Positions 9,728 through 20,129 of a DNA stretch of 64,000 bases are shown piece by piece. Source of the stretch: Gordonia sp. (in: high G+C Gram-positive bacteria) (GTDB lineage Bacteria; Actinomycetota; Actinomycetes; Mycobacteriales; Mycobacteriaceae); contig NZ_JAAYXO010000115.1 of the NCBI RefSeq assembly GCF_012515855.1, positions 22,339 to 86,338 of the forward strand, read 5' to 3'. Every line of letters begins with the position of its first letter. The stretch's first letter is position 1. The notes under the pieces were generated by a model that saw only the letters and a program-made list of their open reading frames with translations, made no database searches and was not told the origin of the DNA. A program made the position numbers and the translations under genes.

Positions 9728-10303
9728 TCAGCGGGTGGGCTCGGCGGGAAGTGTGCGGATCACCCGCGCCGGATTACCCGCCGCGAAGACGTGATCGGGC
9801 AGGTCGCGGGTCACCACGCTGCCCGCCCCGACAACGGTGTTGCGGCCGACCGTGACGCCGGGACAGACGATGACGCCACCGCCGAACCAGACGTTGTCGC
9901 CGATGACGATGGGCGCTGCGGACTCCCAGCGGGCGCGACGGGCCCGGTGATCGTCCATCGGGTGGAGGGCGGTCAGCAGTTGGACGCGGGGCCCGATGGA
10001 GCAGTCGTCGCCAATAGAGATCGGTGCGCAGTCGAGCAGGATCGCATCGTAGTTGAGGAAGCTGTTGGTGCCGATGGTGATGTGGGTGCCGTAGTCGCAT
10101 TGGAATCGCGGCATGATCCAACTGTCGCCGCCGATATCGCCTAGAAGCTCTCGGAGGATCGCGGCGCGGTGGTGGTCGTCGTCCGCTGCGGTCGCGTTGA
10201 ACCGGTCCAGGAGTCGCTGACACGCCTTCCGCATCCCGACGAGTTCGGGATCGCTGTCGGCGTAGGGCTCGCCGGCCAGCATCAACTCGCGATTGGTCGG
10301 CAT
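9728..10303 (-). CDS. Sugar O-acetyltransferase (maltose acetyltransferase-like, left-handed beta-helix)
   Basis: MPTNRELMLAGEPYADSDPEL N-terminal Mac domain; hexapeptide repeats; FGGGVIVCPGVTVGRNTVVGAGSVVTRDLPDHVFAAGNPARVIR. Confidence 0.92.
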   Translation of the reverse strand: MPTNRELMLAGEPYADSDPELVGMRKACQRLLDRFNATAADDDHHRAAILRELLGDIGGDSWIMPRFQCDYGTHITIGTNSFLNYDAILLDCAPISIGDDCSIGPRVQLLTALHPMDDHRARRARWESAAPIVIGDNVWFGGGVIVCPGVTVGRNTVVGAGSVVTRDLPDHVFAAGNPARVIRTLPAEPTR

Positions 10304-10316
10304 TCGTTGCCGGGGG

Positions 10317-11300
10317 TCAGCTCAGCTGGTTGGCGAGCTGCGGGAGCGACTGCTGCTCGCTGGCGTCGTCGCCGCCGTTCGAGACGGCGGTGAGGGTCAG
10401 CAGCGAGGCCTCGGGGCGGCAACAGAATCGGGCGGGCGCATACGGCGACGTGCCGAGGCCCGCACTGACGTGCAGCTTCATCGTGGATCCCCAATTGGAG
10501 ACGCCCTTGACCCGGGATCGGTCGATGTGACAGTTGGTCACCAGCGCGCCATATCCTGGGAGGCACAGTTGGCCGCCGTGCGTGTGGCCCGCCAGGACGA
10601 GGTCGTAGCCGTCCTCGGCGAAGGCGTCGAGGACGCGGGGCTCCGGCGAGTGCGTCAGACCCAGGCGCAGCTGCGCGAGCGGATTGGGACGACCGGCGAT
10701 CGCCTCGTAGCGGTCGCGCTCGATGTGCGGATCGTCCACACCCGCGGCAACGATGCGCACCGAGCCCGCCTCGAACTCGCGGACGGTGTGCGTGGCGTCG
10801 AGCCAACCGCGCTCGGTGAACGCGGCGCGCAGGTCTTGCCAGGGGAGGGGCTCGCCGTGCGTGCGACGGTGGTCCTTCTTGAAGTACTTGAACGGATTCT
10901 TCGGCTTGGGGCCGAAGTAGTCGTTGGAGCCGAACACGAACAGGCCCGGGCGAGCGAGCAGACCGCCGAGCGACTGCACGACGGCGGGCACTGCGTTCGG
11001 GTGGGCGAGGTTGTCGCCGGTGTTGATGACGAGGTCGGGCTCCAAGCTGTCGAGCTCGGCGATCCACGCCTGCTTCAACTGCTGGTTCGGCATCATGTGG
11101 ATGTCGCTGATGTGCAGGACACGTAGCGGCGACGCGCCCGGCTCGAGTACCGGCAGCGTCGCGTGACGAAGGGTGAACGCATTCCGTTCGATCACGGTCG
11201 AGTACACGAGTCCCGCCGCGGCGGCGCCGGCCGCACCGGCCGCCACGCGAGCGAGGGCTGACGAATCACGGGCGGAGGGGAAACCGGGAACCGAAGGCAT
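10317..11300 (-). CDS. Metallophosphoesterase
   Basis: Motifs HISDIHM, NTGDNLAHPNAV, GSNDY, LAGHTHGGQLCLPGYG. Confidence 0.92.
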   Translation of the reverse strand: MPSVPGFPSARDSSALARVAAGAAGAAAAGLVYSTVIERNAFTLRHATLPVLEPGASPLRVLHISDIHMMPNQQLKQAWIAELDSLEPDLVINTGDNLAHPNAVPAVVQSLGGLLARPGLFVFGSNDYFGPKPKNPFKYFKKDHRRTHGEPLPWQDLRAAFTERGWLDATHTVREFEAGSVRIVAAGVDDPHIERDRYEAIAGRPNPLAQLRLGLTHSPEPRVLDAFAEDGYDLVLAGHTHGGQLCLPGYGALVTNCHIDRSRVKGVSNWGSTMKLHVSAGLGTSPYAPARFCCRPEASLLTLTAVSNGGDDASEQQSLPQLANQLS

Positions 11301-11403
11301 GACCACAGGATACGCGCCGTCAAGGACACCCGGACCGATCCCGACCCCGGATGCCGGACCGATCGCGACCCTGGATCGGTCGGTGGGCTCGGACGCCCGG
11401 CGA

Positions 11404-13953
11404 TCAGCCTCCCGGCACCTCGATGACCACGGGTCCGACTCCCGGGACTTCGATCGTCTTCTCCGCGGGCGGCTGGTTCTCGTCGTTCGACGTCTTGCCT
11501 CGACCGTTGCTCACGTACATCGCGATCTCGCTGCCGGGCATCGCGCTGTCGGACGGCGCGGTGAAGACCACGGTGCCCTTGGGGCGTGAGCTGTCGACTT
11601 CGAGTTCGGTGACCTTGAAGCCCGCCTCCTGCAGCCGCGACGTGGCCTGGCTCGCGGGCAGTCCGCTGACCTGGGGGATCCGGCCCCGGTCGCTGCCTGC
11701 CACGTACCGGGGGTCGGAGGGCGGGAGGTTCACCGGACCGAACTTGGTCGCGATCGGCCCCATGGCCTCGAACCAGGTGCGCGCGGGTTCCATGCCGCCG
11801 TACAGGTCGCCGTCGTAGCACTGGCGCAGGGGCGACGAGCAGATCCCGGACGGGTGGGGACCGTCGTTGTAGGTGTAGACGGCGGATGCGAGACGGTTGG
11901 TGAAGCCGAGGAACGCCGACGACCGGTGGGCCTCGGTGGTTCCGGTCTTACCTGACATCGGTAGTCGCCAACCGGCGGAGTTGGCCGCCGCGGCCGACGT
12001 GCCCGCGCCCTTGTCGTCCTCGCTCATCGCGTTGGCCAGGGTGTTGGCGAGTCCGGCTTCGACCACCTGCTCGCACTTCGGGGGGTTGAACGGCACGTTG
12101 ATCATCGCCGGCTGCCCGTTCTTGTCGAGAATCGGGTTGCTGTACGGGTCGCGCTTCATCTGCTGGATCGACGCGATCGGGTTCGGCGGGCACCAGACGC
12201 CGCCGGACGCGAGGGTCGCCGCCACGTTCGACAGCTCCAGGGCGTTGACCGCGAACGGACCCAGGGTGAACGAACCGAAGTTGCCCTTCTTGATGTACTC
12301 GGCGAGGCTCTGCTCGCTGACGCCCGACGTGCCGGGCAGGTTGTACGACCGCAGGCCGAGGCGGACGGCCATGTCGACGGCGGGCTTCACGCCCACCTGC
12401 TGCAGCAACTGCACGAACGTGGTGTTCGGGGAGGTCGCGAGCGCCTGCGTCACCGACAGCGCGCCGGGGTAGGGCCCGGCGTTCTTGACGCAGTAGGCGT
12501 TGACCGGACATCCGAAGGCCCCGTTGCTGTTGCCCATGCCGTAGACGGCGACGCTCGACGGGACGGGCAGCACGCTGCCGGTGCCCAGTCCCTTCTCCAT
12601 CGCGGCCGCGGTGGTGAACAGCTTGAACACCGATCCGGCGCCGTCACCGACCATCGAGAACGGCTGTGGCTGAACAGTTTCGTTCTTGGCTGCGTCGAGA
12701 CCGTAGTCGCGGCTCGACGTCATCGCCAGGACGTCGTGCGAGTTGGTGCCCGGCGCAACGATGTTCATGACCGTCGCGATGCCGTCGGTGTCGGGTGATG
12801 TCTGCGCCTTCACGGCACGCGACGCGGCCGCCTGCACCTCGGGGTTCAGCGTGGTGCGAATCAGATAGCCGCCGCGCATCACCTGGGCGCGCGGAATCCC
12901 GTTGTCCGCCAGGTACTGCAGAACGTAGTCGCAGAAGAAGCCGTTGTCGTCGGCCGCGATGCAGCCCTGCGTCGGCGTGCGGGGCGACGGCAACACGCCG
13001 AGCGGCTTCTTCTTCGCCGCCTCGAGTTCTGAGCGCCGCTCGGGGAAGTTGGCGATCATCGTGTCGAGCACGGTGTTCCGGCGCGCCATCGACGCCTGCG
13101 GGTCGGTGTACGGGTTGAGGCCCGAGCTCGACTGCACCATGCCCGCGAGCATCGCGGCCTGCTCGACGTTCAGGTCTTTCGCCGGGATGCCGAAGTAGGT
13201 CTGCGCGGCGGCTTCGATGCCGTACGCGTTGTTGCCGAACGGGACCACGTTCAGGTAGCGGGTGACGATCTGCTTCTTGGCGTCCTGCTTGGCTGCGGCG
13301 TGGTCGAGGCCCTTCTCGCGCTTGGCCTGCTCGATCAGCGTCTGTTCCAGCGTCAGCGCCATCCGCACCTCGCGCAGCTTGCGGGCCGGCGTGGTCTCGA
13401 CGGCGGCTTCGCGCTCGGCCTCGGTCCGAGCCAGGACCAGCAGTTGGTAGTTCTTGATGTACTGCTGGTCGATCGTCGACGCACCCTGCTGAACCTCGCC
13501 CGACGACGAGTTCTTCAGTGCCGCGCGGATGGTGCCGCGCCAGTCGACGCCGTCGTGCTCCAGGAACCGGCGGTCCTCGATGGAGATGATCGCGCGGATC
13601 ATCTCCTGCGAGATGTCGTTGTAGCCGACCTGATAGCGGTACTGGTCGAACAGCGTCGCGATCGGTTTGCCGTTGACGTCGGTCACGGTGGTGACCTCGG
13701 GGACGGTGCCGCCCAACAGCTCGGACGACGAATTCTCCATCGTGGCGGCCGCTCGGTTGGAGAGGACGCCTGCTCCGGTGGCGATGGGAAAGAGCAGTCC
13801 GGCCACGAGGACGGCGGCCATCACGATGGCGATGGCCAGGCCTGCGAGGTTCGAAGTCTTGCGCACGACCGCCAGGATACGTGGGATTCGCCACGGTGCG
13901 TTGAAGCGACCTGCGGCAATGTGCGCTATCGGATCACGAAGAGGTCGCACCAT
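11404..13953 (-). CDS. ponA2: Bifunctional penicillin-binding protein (transglycosylase/transpeptidase) with C-terminal PASTA domain
   Basis: GT51 motifs (IISIEDRRFLEHDGVDWRGT, QQGASTIDQQYIKN), transpeptidase SGKTGTTE, PASTA-like tail; gene order with whiB4/ArsA pair as in mycobacteria. Confidence 0.93.
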   Translation of the reverse strand: MVRPLRDPIAHIAAGRFNAPWRIPRILAVVRKTSNLAGLAIAIVMAAVLVAGLLFPIATGAGVLSNRAAATMENSSSELLGGTVPEVTTVTDVNGKPIATLFDQYRYQVGYNDISQEMIRAIISIEDRRFLEHDGVDWRGTIRAALKNSSSGEVQQGASTIDQQYIKNYQLLVLARTEAEREAAVETTPARKLREVRMALTLEQTLIEQAKREKGLDHAAAKQDAKKQIVTRYLNVVPFGNNAYGIEAAAQTYFGIPAKDLNVEQAAMLAGMVQSSSGLNPYTDPQASMARRNTVLDTMIANFPERRSELEAAKKKPLGVLPSPRTPTQGCIAADDNGFFCDYVLQYLADNGIPRAQVMRGGYLIRTTLNPEVQAAASRAVKAQTSPDTDGIATVMNIVAPGTNSHDVLAMTSSRDYGLDAAKNETVQPQPFSMVGDGAGSVFKLFTTAAAMEKGLGTGSVLPVPSSVAVYGMGNSNGAFGCPVNAYCVKNAGPYPGALSVTQALATSPNTTFVQLLQQVGVKPAVDMAVRLGLRSYNLPGTSGVSEQSLAEYIKKGNFGSFTLGPFAVNALELSNVAATLASGGVWCPPNPIASIQQMKRDPYSNPILDKNGQPAMINVPFNPPKCEQVVEAGLANTLANAMSEDDKGAGTSAAAANSAGWRLPMSGKTGTTEAHRSSAFLGFTNRLASAVYTYNDGPHPSGICSSPLRQCYDGDLYGGMEPARTWFEAMGPIATKFGPVNLPPSDPRYVAGSDRGRIPQVSGLPASQATSRLQEAGFKVTELEVDSSRPKGTVVFTAPSDSAMPGSEIAMYVSNGRGKTSNDENQPPAEKTIEVPGVGPVVIEVPGG

Positions 13954-14109
13954 AAACGACCGACTTGCGCTGTATCGGCACCCTCAATAGATTGGAGACG
14001 TGAGTTACCTAACAAAAGAACTCGCGGGTAGGTACGAATCACACTTGGATCTTATGCATGCACCTCACAAGGGGCATGTCGATGGGTTTGTGAAAGGCGG
14101 GATCGCGTA

Positions 14110-14439
14110 ATGACTCTGGCGCCGTTGTCCACCGTTGACTCTGAAGCTCGGCTGGCTTGGGTTTCCCAAGCACGTTGCCGTGGAGGTGACCCGGACGACC
14201 TGTTCGTCCGCGGAGCTGCTCAGCGGAAGGCCGCGACCATCTGCAGACACTGTCCGGTTCAGCTCGAGTGCGGAGCAGATGCACTCGACAACCGCGTCGA
14301 ATTCGGTGTCTGGGGCGGAATGACCGAGCGCCAGCGGCGCGCTCTGCTCCGCCAACACCCCGACGTGACGTCCTGGGCCGACTTCTTCGACGGCCAGCGT
14401 CGCCGCCAGCGCCTCGGCGCGGTGCGGGACTCCAACTGA
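14110..14439 (+). CDS. whiB4: WhiB family redox-sensing transcriptional regulator
   Basis: Cysteine pattern C..(n)..CRHCPVQLEC and GVWGGMTERQRR; context next to ponA2 and two ArsA-like ATPases. Confidence 0.92.
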   Translation: MTLAPLSTVDSEARLAWVSQARCRGGDPDDLFVRGAAQRKAATICRHCPVQLECGADALDNRVEFGVWGGMTERQRRALLRQHPDVTSWADFFDGQRRRQRLGAVRDSN

Positions 14440-14443
14440 TCAC

Positions 14444-14480
14444 ACAAGCAAGCCCGGCTCGCGCCGGGCTTGCTTGTTTC
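14444..14480 (+). terminator. Intrinsic terminator of whiB4
   Basis: ACAAGCAAGCCCGGC-tcgc-GCCGGGCTTGCTTGT followed by TT. Confidence 0.85.
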
Positions 14481-14496
14481 GTGGGCGCGGAGGCGC

Positions 14497-15603
14497 TCAG
14501 CCGCGGCTGACGATCTGCTCGGCGACGGCTCGCAGCGCCTTCGCGTCGGCGACCTCGAACGGAAGTGCGGGGACACCCACCAGTCGCACGCTCGGATGCG
14601 ACGAAGTGAAACGCTGCAGCAGGTGCAGTTCGCGCTTGGCGGTGGCCGCTCGCTCCACGTGGACCTTCAGCACGCCGCGCGTGAGGTCGTCGTCGACGGT
14701 CACCAGCGCGGTCTCGGCCGCTGCCGCGGTCATCCCGGTCAGGGTCGGGTGGGTGCGGTTGACGATCAGGCCGGCCAGCGGCATGGAGTCCTTCGACAGC
14801 CGCTCCACGAAGAACGACGCCTCGCGCAGTGCGTCGGGTTCGGGGGCGGCGACCACCACGAACTCCGTGCCCGGCTGCTTGAGGAGCGCGTACGTGCGGT
14901 CGGCCCGCTCCTGGAAGCCGCCGAACATCGAGTCCAACGACTGCACGAAGGTGGCGACGTCGCGCAAGATGTCGCCACCGACGATCGTCGAGATGCCGCG
15001 CATCGCGATGCTCATCGCGCCCGTCAACACGCGGCCCACGCCGCGTCCGCCGCCCACCAGCATCTTCATCAGGCGGCCCGACAGGAACGAGCCGAGTCGC
15101 TGCGGCGCGTCGAGGAAGTCGAGCGCGTTCCGCGACGGCGGCGTGTCGACCACGATCAGATCCCAGCGGTCCTGATCCAGCAGTCGGCTGAGCTTCTCCA
15201 TCGCCATGTACTCCTGCGTTCCGGAGAACGACGACGCGACGGTCTGATAGAAGCTGTTGTTCATGATCGCCTCGGCGCGCTCGGGCGTCGAGTGTTCGAC
15301 GACCATGTCGTCGAACGTGCGCCGCATGTCGAGCATCATCGCGTCGAGCGTGCCCGAGCCTGCGGCGTCGGGGTTCTCGAGCGGAACCGGCTGCGGCTCG
15401 TTGGTCAGTTCAGTCATGCCCAGCGACTGCGCGAGGCGTCGAGCGGGGTCGATCGTCAAGACCGCGACGCGCCTGCCGTTCTCGGCCGCGTGCAGAGCCA
15501 TCGCCGCGGCGGTGGTGGTCTTGCCGACGCCGCCGGAGCCGCAGCAGACCACGACGCGCGTGGCGGGATCGGCCAGAACGGATCCCATCTTCAAATCGGG
15601 CAT
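14497..15603 (-). CDS. ArsA-family (GET3-like) ATPase
   Basis: [53 protein letters not shown]. Confidence 0.93.
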   Translation of the reverse strand: MPDLKMGSVLADPATRVVVCCGSGGVGKTTTAAAMALHAAENGRRVAVLTIDPARRLAQSLGMTELTNEPQPVPLENPDAAGSGTLDAMMLDMRRTFDDMVVEHSTPERAEAIMNNSFYQTVASSFSGTQEYMAMEKLSRLLDQDRWDLIVVDTPPSRNALDFLDAPQRLGSFLSGRLMKMLVGGGRGVGRVLTGAMSIAMRGISTIVGGDILRDVATFVQSLDSMFGGFQERADRTYALLKQPGTEFVVVAAPEPDALREASFFVERLSKDSMPLAGLIVNRTHPTLTGMTAAAAETALVTVDDDLTRGVLKVHVERAATAKRELHLLQRFTSSHPSVRLVGVPALPFEVADAKALRAVAEQIVSRG

Positions 15604-15606
15604 GCC

Positions 15607-16665
15607 TTACGCTCCAGCCTTCTTCAGCACCGCGGAAAGTTCGTACAGGGCGCCGAGGTCGACGCCTTCCTCGACAGTCGGCAACTCCACCTGGGCCGCG
15701 TCGACCTCGTCGAGCTCCGAGCGCGCCACCTGCTGCGCCTGCAGTCGGGAGGCGTAGTCGATGGCCTCGGTCAGCAGGCCCGCGAGATCGTCGTCCGCCA
15801 GGCGGACGCCGACGTCGGCGAGGCTCTTCTCGATGCGCGCCGAATCGATTCGACCCTCGGCGATCGCGTCGGACTCCTCCTCGGGCAGGTACGGGGGGTT
15901 GACGCGGTTGATGATGATCGCACCGATGTGGAGTTCCTTGCTCCGCAGTTCGGCCACCGACTCGATGGTCTCCTGCACCGGCATCGCCTCGAGCAGCGTG
16001 CAGAGGTGCACGACGGTGTCCGGCGAGTGCAGAAGCGCCGCAACGCCTTCGGACTGGTTGCGGATCGGGCCGGTCTTCGCGAGGTCGCGCATGGCGGTGG
16101 TGACGTCGAGGAAGTTGCCGATGCGTCCGGTGGGCGGCGAGTCGACGACGATGACGTCGTACGTGCGCGCGCCCGCCTTGTCGGTCGCGATGGCACGTTC
16201 CTTGATCTTGCCGGTCACCAGCACGTCCTTGAGGCCGGGTGCGACGGTCGTGACGAAGTCGATCGCTCCGACCTTCTTGATCGCCCGGCCGGCGAAGCCC
16301 AGGTTGTAGAACATGTCGAGGTACTCGAGCAGTGCGTGCTCGATCTGCAGGGCCAGGGCCCAGACTGATCCGCCGCCCTCCATCGCCACCAGCTGGGTGT
16401 CGGTCGGGGGGAGCGGGGGAACGTCGAAGAGCTGCGCGATGGCCTGCCGCTCCTCGCATTCCACGAGCAGCACCTTCTTGCCCCGGGAGGCGAGCGTGAG
16501 GGCGAGGGCTGCCGCCACGGTCGTCTTGCCCGTTCCGCCCTTGCCGGACACGAAATGGAGCTTCGCGTCACGCGCCTGTGCCGGCCACACCCCGGGACCG
16601 TCCTTCGCAACTTCATTGACCACGTCGATCACCTTATCCACCGCGTCCACCGAGACCATCGACAA
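15607..16665 (-). CDS. ArsA-family (GET3-like) ATPase
   Basis: FVSGKGGTGKTTVAAALALTLASRGKKVLLVECE, VVDSPPTGRIGNFLDV. Confidence 0.93.
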   Translation of the reverse strand: MSMVSVDAVDKVIDVVNEVAKDGPGVWPAQARDAKLHFVSGKGGTGKTTVAAALALTLASRGKKVLLVECEERQAIAQLFDVPPLPPTDTQLVAMEGGGSVWALALQIEHALLEYLDMFYNLGFAGRAIKKVGAIDFVTTVAPGLKDVLVTGKIKERAIATDKAGARTYDVIVVDSPPTGRIGNFLDVTTAMRDLAKTGPIRNQSEGVAALLHSPDTVVHLCTLLEAMPVQETIESVAELRSKELHIGAIIINRVNPPYLPEEESDAIAEGRIDSARIEKSLADVGVRLADDDLAGLLTEAIDYASRLQAQQVARSELDEVDAAQVELPTVEEGVDLGALYELSAVLKKAGA

Positions 16666-16682
16666 CCGTTAAGGTTGGCACC

Positions 16683-16847
16683 ATGAGTGAAGTCACCGTC
16701 TGGGAATACGTCACCGTTCCGCTGCTCACGCACGCGACCAAGCAGATCCTCGATCAGTGGGGCGCCGACGGGTGGGAGCTGGTCAGCGTCCTCCCCGGTC
16801 CGACCGGTGAGCAGCACGTCGCGTACCTGAAGCGCGCGAAGGCCTGA
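16683..16847 (+). CDS. DUF4177-like small protein (54 aa)
   Basis: Not in the ORF track (under 60 aa). MSEVTVWEYVTVPLLTHATKQILDQWGADGWELVSVLPGPTGEQHVAYLKRAKA; divergent from the ArsA pair. Confidence 0.8.
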   Translation: MSEVTVWEYVTVPLLTHATKQILDQWGADGWELVSVLPGPTGEQHVAYLKRAKA

Positions 16848-16851
16848 TCGC

Positions 16852-17325
16852 ATGAGCGGACAGTGGTCGCAGCGTCTCGCAGCACTCGGGATCGAGCTCC
16901 CGGCCGTCGTGAAGCCGGTGGGCAGCTATGTGCCCGCCCTGCGGGTCGGCGACCTGGTGTACACGTCGGGGCAACTCCCGGTGGTGGCGGGCGAGCTCGC
17001 ATTCACCGGAAAGGTCGCCGAGGGCGCGGAGGGCCTGGTCTCCCCGGAGCAGGCCAACGCCGCGGCGCGTCTGTGCGCGTTGAACGCCCTCGCCGCGGTG
17101 CACGCCGAGGTCGGCATCGACTCGGTGGTCCGGGTGGTCAAGGTGGTCGGCTTCGTGGCTTCGGCACCCGGTTTCACGGGGCAGCCCGGCGTCATCAACG
17201 GGGCCTCGGACCTGATCGGCGAGGTCTTCGGCGACGCGGGCGTGCACGCGCGCTCGGCGGTCGGCGTCGCGGCGTTGCCGCTCGGCGCGCCCGTCGAGGT
17301 GGAAATCATCGTTCAGGTGAACTGA
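16852..17325 (+). CDS. RidA family protein
   Basis: YjgF/RidA-like: LPAVVKPVGSYVPALRVGDLVYTSGQLPVVAGELAFTGKV. Confidence 0.92.
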   Translation: MSGQWSQRLAALGIELPAVVKPVGSYVPALRVGDLVYTSGQLPVVAGELAFTGKVAEGAEGLVSPEQANAAARLCALNALAAVHAEVGIDSVVRVVKVVGFVASAPGFTGQPGVINGASDLIGEVFGDAGVHARSAVGVAALPLGAPVEVEIIVQVN

Positions 17326-17329
17326 CCGG

Positions 17330-17938
17330 GTGGTCGGCGGAAGCGGTCCGCGTCTGCGGACCTCCGCGGCGCCGGAGGAACAGGAAGCGGAGATCCTCGC
17401 CGCCGCGCGGCGTGAGTTCACCGAGATCGGCGTGCGGCGAGCCAGCATGGACGCGGTGGCGCGGGCGGCGGGCGTCTCCCGCAGCACCCTGTACCGGCGC
17501 TTTCCCAACAAGGACGCGCTGCTGGCGGCGGTCGGTCAGGGCATGGCGGCCGAGACCATGGAACGGCTCGGTGAGGTGGTCCGCGGGCTCTCCCCGGGCG
17601 ACGCGGTGGTCGAGGCGTTCGTCGAATGCGCTCGCATGGTGGCCGACGACCAACTGATCCGCAGGCTGCTGCTGGACGAGCCGGACCTCACCGACGTGCT
17701 GGTGAGTCGTTCGCCGCGTGGCGCCGGCGAGTTCCTCGAAGCCTCCAGCCTGGCCGTCGCGAGCACCCTGCGGCGTACCGGAGCCACCATGTCCGACGAC
17801 GACCTCGCATTGGTGTCCGAGCACTTCGTGCGGATCGCGCTGTCGCTGACGCAGGTCCGGACCCGGCTGCTGGACGTGGCCGACCTCGACTCCATCCGCG
17901 TGTACGCGGCGCGGTTCTTGGCGCCGATGGTGTCCTGA
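17330..17938 (+). CDS. TetR/AcrR family transcriptional regulator
   Basis: HTH: ILAAARREFTEIGVRRASMDAVARAAGVSRSTLYRRFPNKDALL. Confidence 0.92.
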   Translation: MVGGSGPRLRTSAAPEEQEAEILAAARREFTEIGVRRASMDAVARAAGVSRSTLYRRFPNKDALLAAVGQGMAAETMERLGEVVRGLSPGDAVVEAFVECARMVADDQLIRRLLLDEPDLTDVLVSRSPRGAGEFLEASSLAVASTLRRTGATMSDDDLALVSEHFVRIALSLTQVRTRLLDVADLDSIRVYAARFLAPMVS

Positions 17939-17957
17939 GCCTGGGTAATGTGGGTCC

Positions 17958-18824
17958 ATGGCTCCCGACGTCCCCAACACTGAATCCGCACCCGAGATCG
18001 CTTCAGGCGACGCCGGTGCGACCCCCGCTCATCCGGCGTACGGTGTGCTCCGCGAGGTGACGCCGTTCGCCTCCGTGCTGCTGTGCAATAACCCGGGTGC
18101 CTTCGAACTCGACGGCACCAACACCTGGATTCTGCGGGCGCCGGACTCGGAGACCTCGGTGGTCGTCGACCCCGGGCCGGCCAAGCACGGCAAGCACGTG
18201 CGCGCGGTCGCGAAGGCTGCGGGGGAGGTGGAGCTGGTCCTCATCAGCCATCGGCACCACGATCACGTCGGCGCGTGCAAGAAGATGCGCAAGCTCACCG
18301 GCGCCCCGCAGCGTGCGTATACGGACAAGTACTCCGACAATGCCCCGCGGCTGCGCGACCGTGAGGTCATCAAGGCCGCGGGCCTCACCATCACCGTGAT
18401 GCACACGCCCGGGCACACCGCTGATTCGGTGAGCTTCCTCGTCGAATGGGAGGGGCAGCGCGCGCTCCTCAGCGGCGACACCATCCTCGGGTTCGGGACC
18501 ACCGTCCTCGACCCGACCGACGGCACACTGACCGACTACTTCAACTCGATCAACCGGGTGATCGTCGACGCCTCCGACGCGGCGCTGCTGCCCGCCCACG
18601 GTCCCGACCATCCCGAGGTCGGACCCATCGCGCGCTACTACAAGACGCACCGGGAAGAGCGCTTGGCGCAGATCGTGGCCGCGCTCGACGACATGGGAGT
18701 GTCGCCGGAAGACGCCAAGCCGATGAAGGTGGTCCGCAAGGTCTACGCCGACATCGACAAGAAACTGTGGCCTGCGGCCAAGATGTCGGTCAAGACCCAG
18801 CTGGAGTACCTTCGCACGCTGTGA
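17958..18824 (+). CDS. MBL-fold metallo-hydrolase (LACTB2-like)
   Basis: ISHRHHDHVGACKKM, HTPGHTADSVSFL, LLSGDTILGFGTTVLD, LLPAHGPDH. Confidence 0.93.
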   Translation: MAPDVPNTESAPEIASGDAGATPAHPAYGVLREVTPFASVLLCNNPGAFELDGTNTWILRAPDSETSVVVDPGPAKHGKHVRAVAKAAGEVELVLISHRHHDHVGACKKMRKLTGAPQRAYTDKYSDNAPRLRDREVIKAAGLTITVMHTPGHTADSVSFLVEWEGQRALLSGDTILGFGTTVLDPTDGTLTDYFNSINRVIVDASDAALLPAHGPDHPEVGPIARYYKTHREERLAQIVAALDDMGVSPEDAKPMKVVRKVYADIDKKLWPAAKMSVKTQLEYLRTL

Positions 18825-18837
18825 GGCACGAAACGAG

Positions 18838-18870
18838 AAGAGGTCCGGGGAGACAATCCCCGGACCTCTT
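18838..18870. terminator. Bidirectional-type intrinsic terminator between MBL hydrolase and crp
   Basis: AGAGGTCCGGGG-agacaat-CCCCGGACCTCT perfect 12-bp stem between convergent genes. Confidence 0.85.
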
Positions 18871-18899
18871 GTCGTTCTCGGTCTGAACTGCGCGAGCCG

Positions 18900-19574
18900 T
18901 CAGCGTGCGCGGCGTGCCAGGCGCTCGGAGTCGGCGATCAGGACGCTCTTGCCCTCGAGGCGGAGCCATCCGCGCTGGGCGAAGTCGGCGAGCGCCTTGT
19001 TCACGGTCTCGCGCGAGGCGCCGACCAACTGGGCGATCTCTTCCTGCGTGAGGTCGTGGGTGACGCGCAGGGCGCCGCCCTCCTGCGTGCCGAAGCGCTG
19101 TGCCAACTGCAGCAGCTGCTTCGCCACGCGACCCGGAACGTCGGTGAAGATCAAGTCGGCGAGGTTGTTGTTGGTGCGGCGCAGGCGACGTGCCAGGACG
19201 CGGAGCAGCTGCTCGGCGATCTCGGGACGGTCCTTGATCCACTTGCGGAGTGCGTCGCGGTCCATCGTGACGGCGCGGACCTCGGTGACCGTGGTGGCCG
19301 ACGACGTGCGCGGGCCGGGGTCGAAGATCGAGAGCTCGCCGAACATGTCGGACGGGCCCATGATCGTCAGGAGGTTCTCACGGCCGTCCGGGGAGCGGCG
19401 TCCGAGCTTCACCTTGCCGGACAAGATGATGTAGAGCCGATCGCCCGGCTCGCCCTCGTGGAAGATCACATGGCCGCGCGGAAACTCGACCGGCTGAAGT
19501 TCTTTCGCGAGAGCGGCAATGGCAGTGGGTTCGACACCCTGAAATATGCCTGCCCGTGCTAGTACTTCTTCCAC
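18900..19574 (-). CDS. crp: Crp/Fnr family transcriptional regulator (Crp/GlxR)
   Basis: cNMP-binding motif [70 protein letters not shown]. Confidence 0.95.
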   Translation of the reverse strand: MEEVLARAGIFQGVEPTAIAALAKELQPVEFPRGHVIFHEGEPGDRLYIILSGKVKLGRRSPDGRENLLTIMGPSDMFGELSIFDPGPRTSSATTVTEVRAVTMDRDALRKWIKDRPEIAEQLLRVLARRLRRTNNNLADLIFTDVPGRVAKQLLQLAQRFGTQEGGALRVTHDLTQEEIAQLVGASRETVNKALADFAQRGWLRLEGKSVLIADSERLARRAR

Positions 19575-19735
19575 CTCAAAGAACCTCTCTCGTTACTTTC
19601 GCCGCGTCCAGTGACAAAGACTACCGTGAAAAAGCATAGATGTTGGATTGATCACTGTGCGCATTAGTAGGTAACTACCGCGCGCCAGACCCGGCGTGTC
19701 GGCTCGCGATTGCGTTCGACGACACGGTTTTTGTC

Positions 19736-19996
19736 CTAGGACGCGCGGGTGCTGACCGCGTCGTCGGGTTCGATCTCGATCCGCGGCCGCCTACTCCGGA
19801 GCTCGTCGAGCGCTGCGGGCAGGCCGTCGTTGGCCAGGTTGTGGACGTCGGTCGCGTCGGCGTCCTCGAGGAACTCCTCGACATGCTCGGGTCGGACCGA
19901 CAGGCGGTCCAGTCCGGTCTGCACGCGGTCCATCGCGACGGCGAAAAGCATCAGCGCAACGGGAAAGAGAAGTACGGCCAGTCCTTGCATACGCAC
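19736..19996 (-). CDS. Small hypothetical membrane protein
   Basis: 86-aa ORF with one N-terminal TM; position between crp and nth. Confidence 0.6.
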   Translation of the reverse strand: MRMQGLAVLLFPVALMLFAVAMDRVQTGLDRLSVRPEHVEEFLEDADATDVHNLANDGLPAALDELRSRRPRIEIEPDDAVSTRAS

Positions 19997-20129
19997 CAGT
20001 AAACACCGCTACGGCGGGGGGTCGCCAAACCCAGACGGACGTCGTCACCGAGTTGTGACCTGGGTTTTCTCGGCCGGCGGCTCCTGCGGTGGCCGGTCTG
20101 CGGGGCGCCGACGGCTAACCTGGTGAGTT

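Noticed and set aside
14470-16368. 632-aa + strand ORF
   Set aside because: Antisense to the two ArsA-like ATPases.
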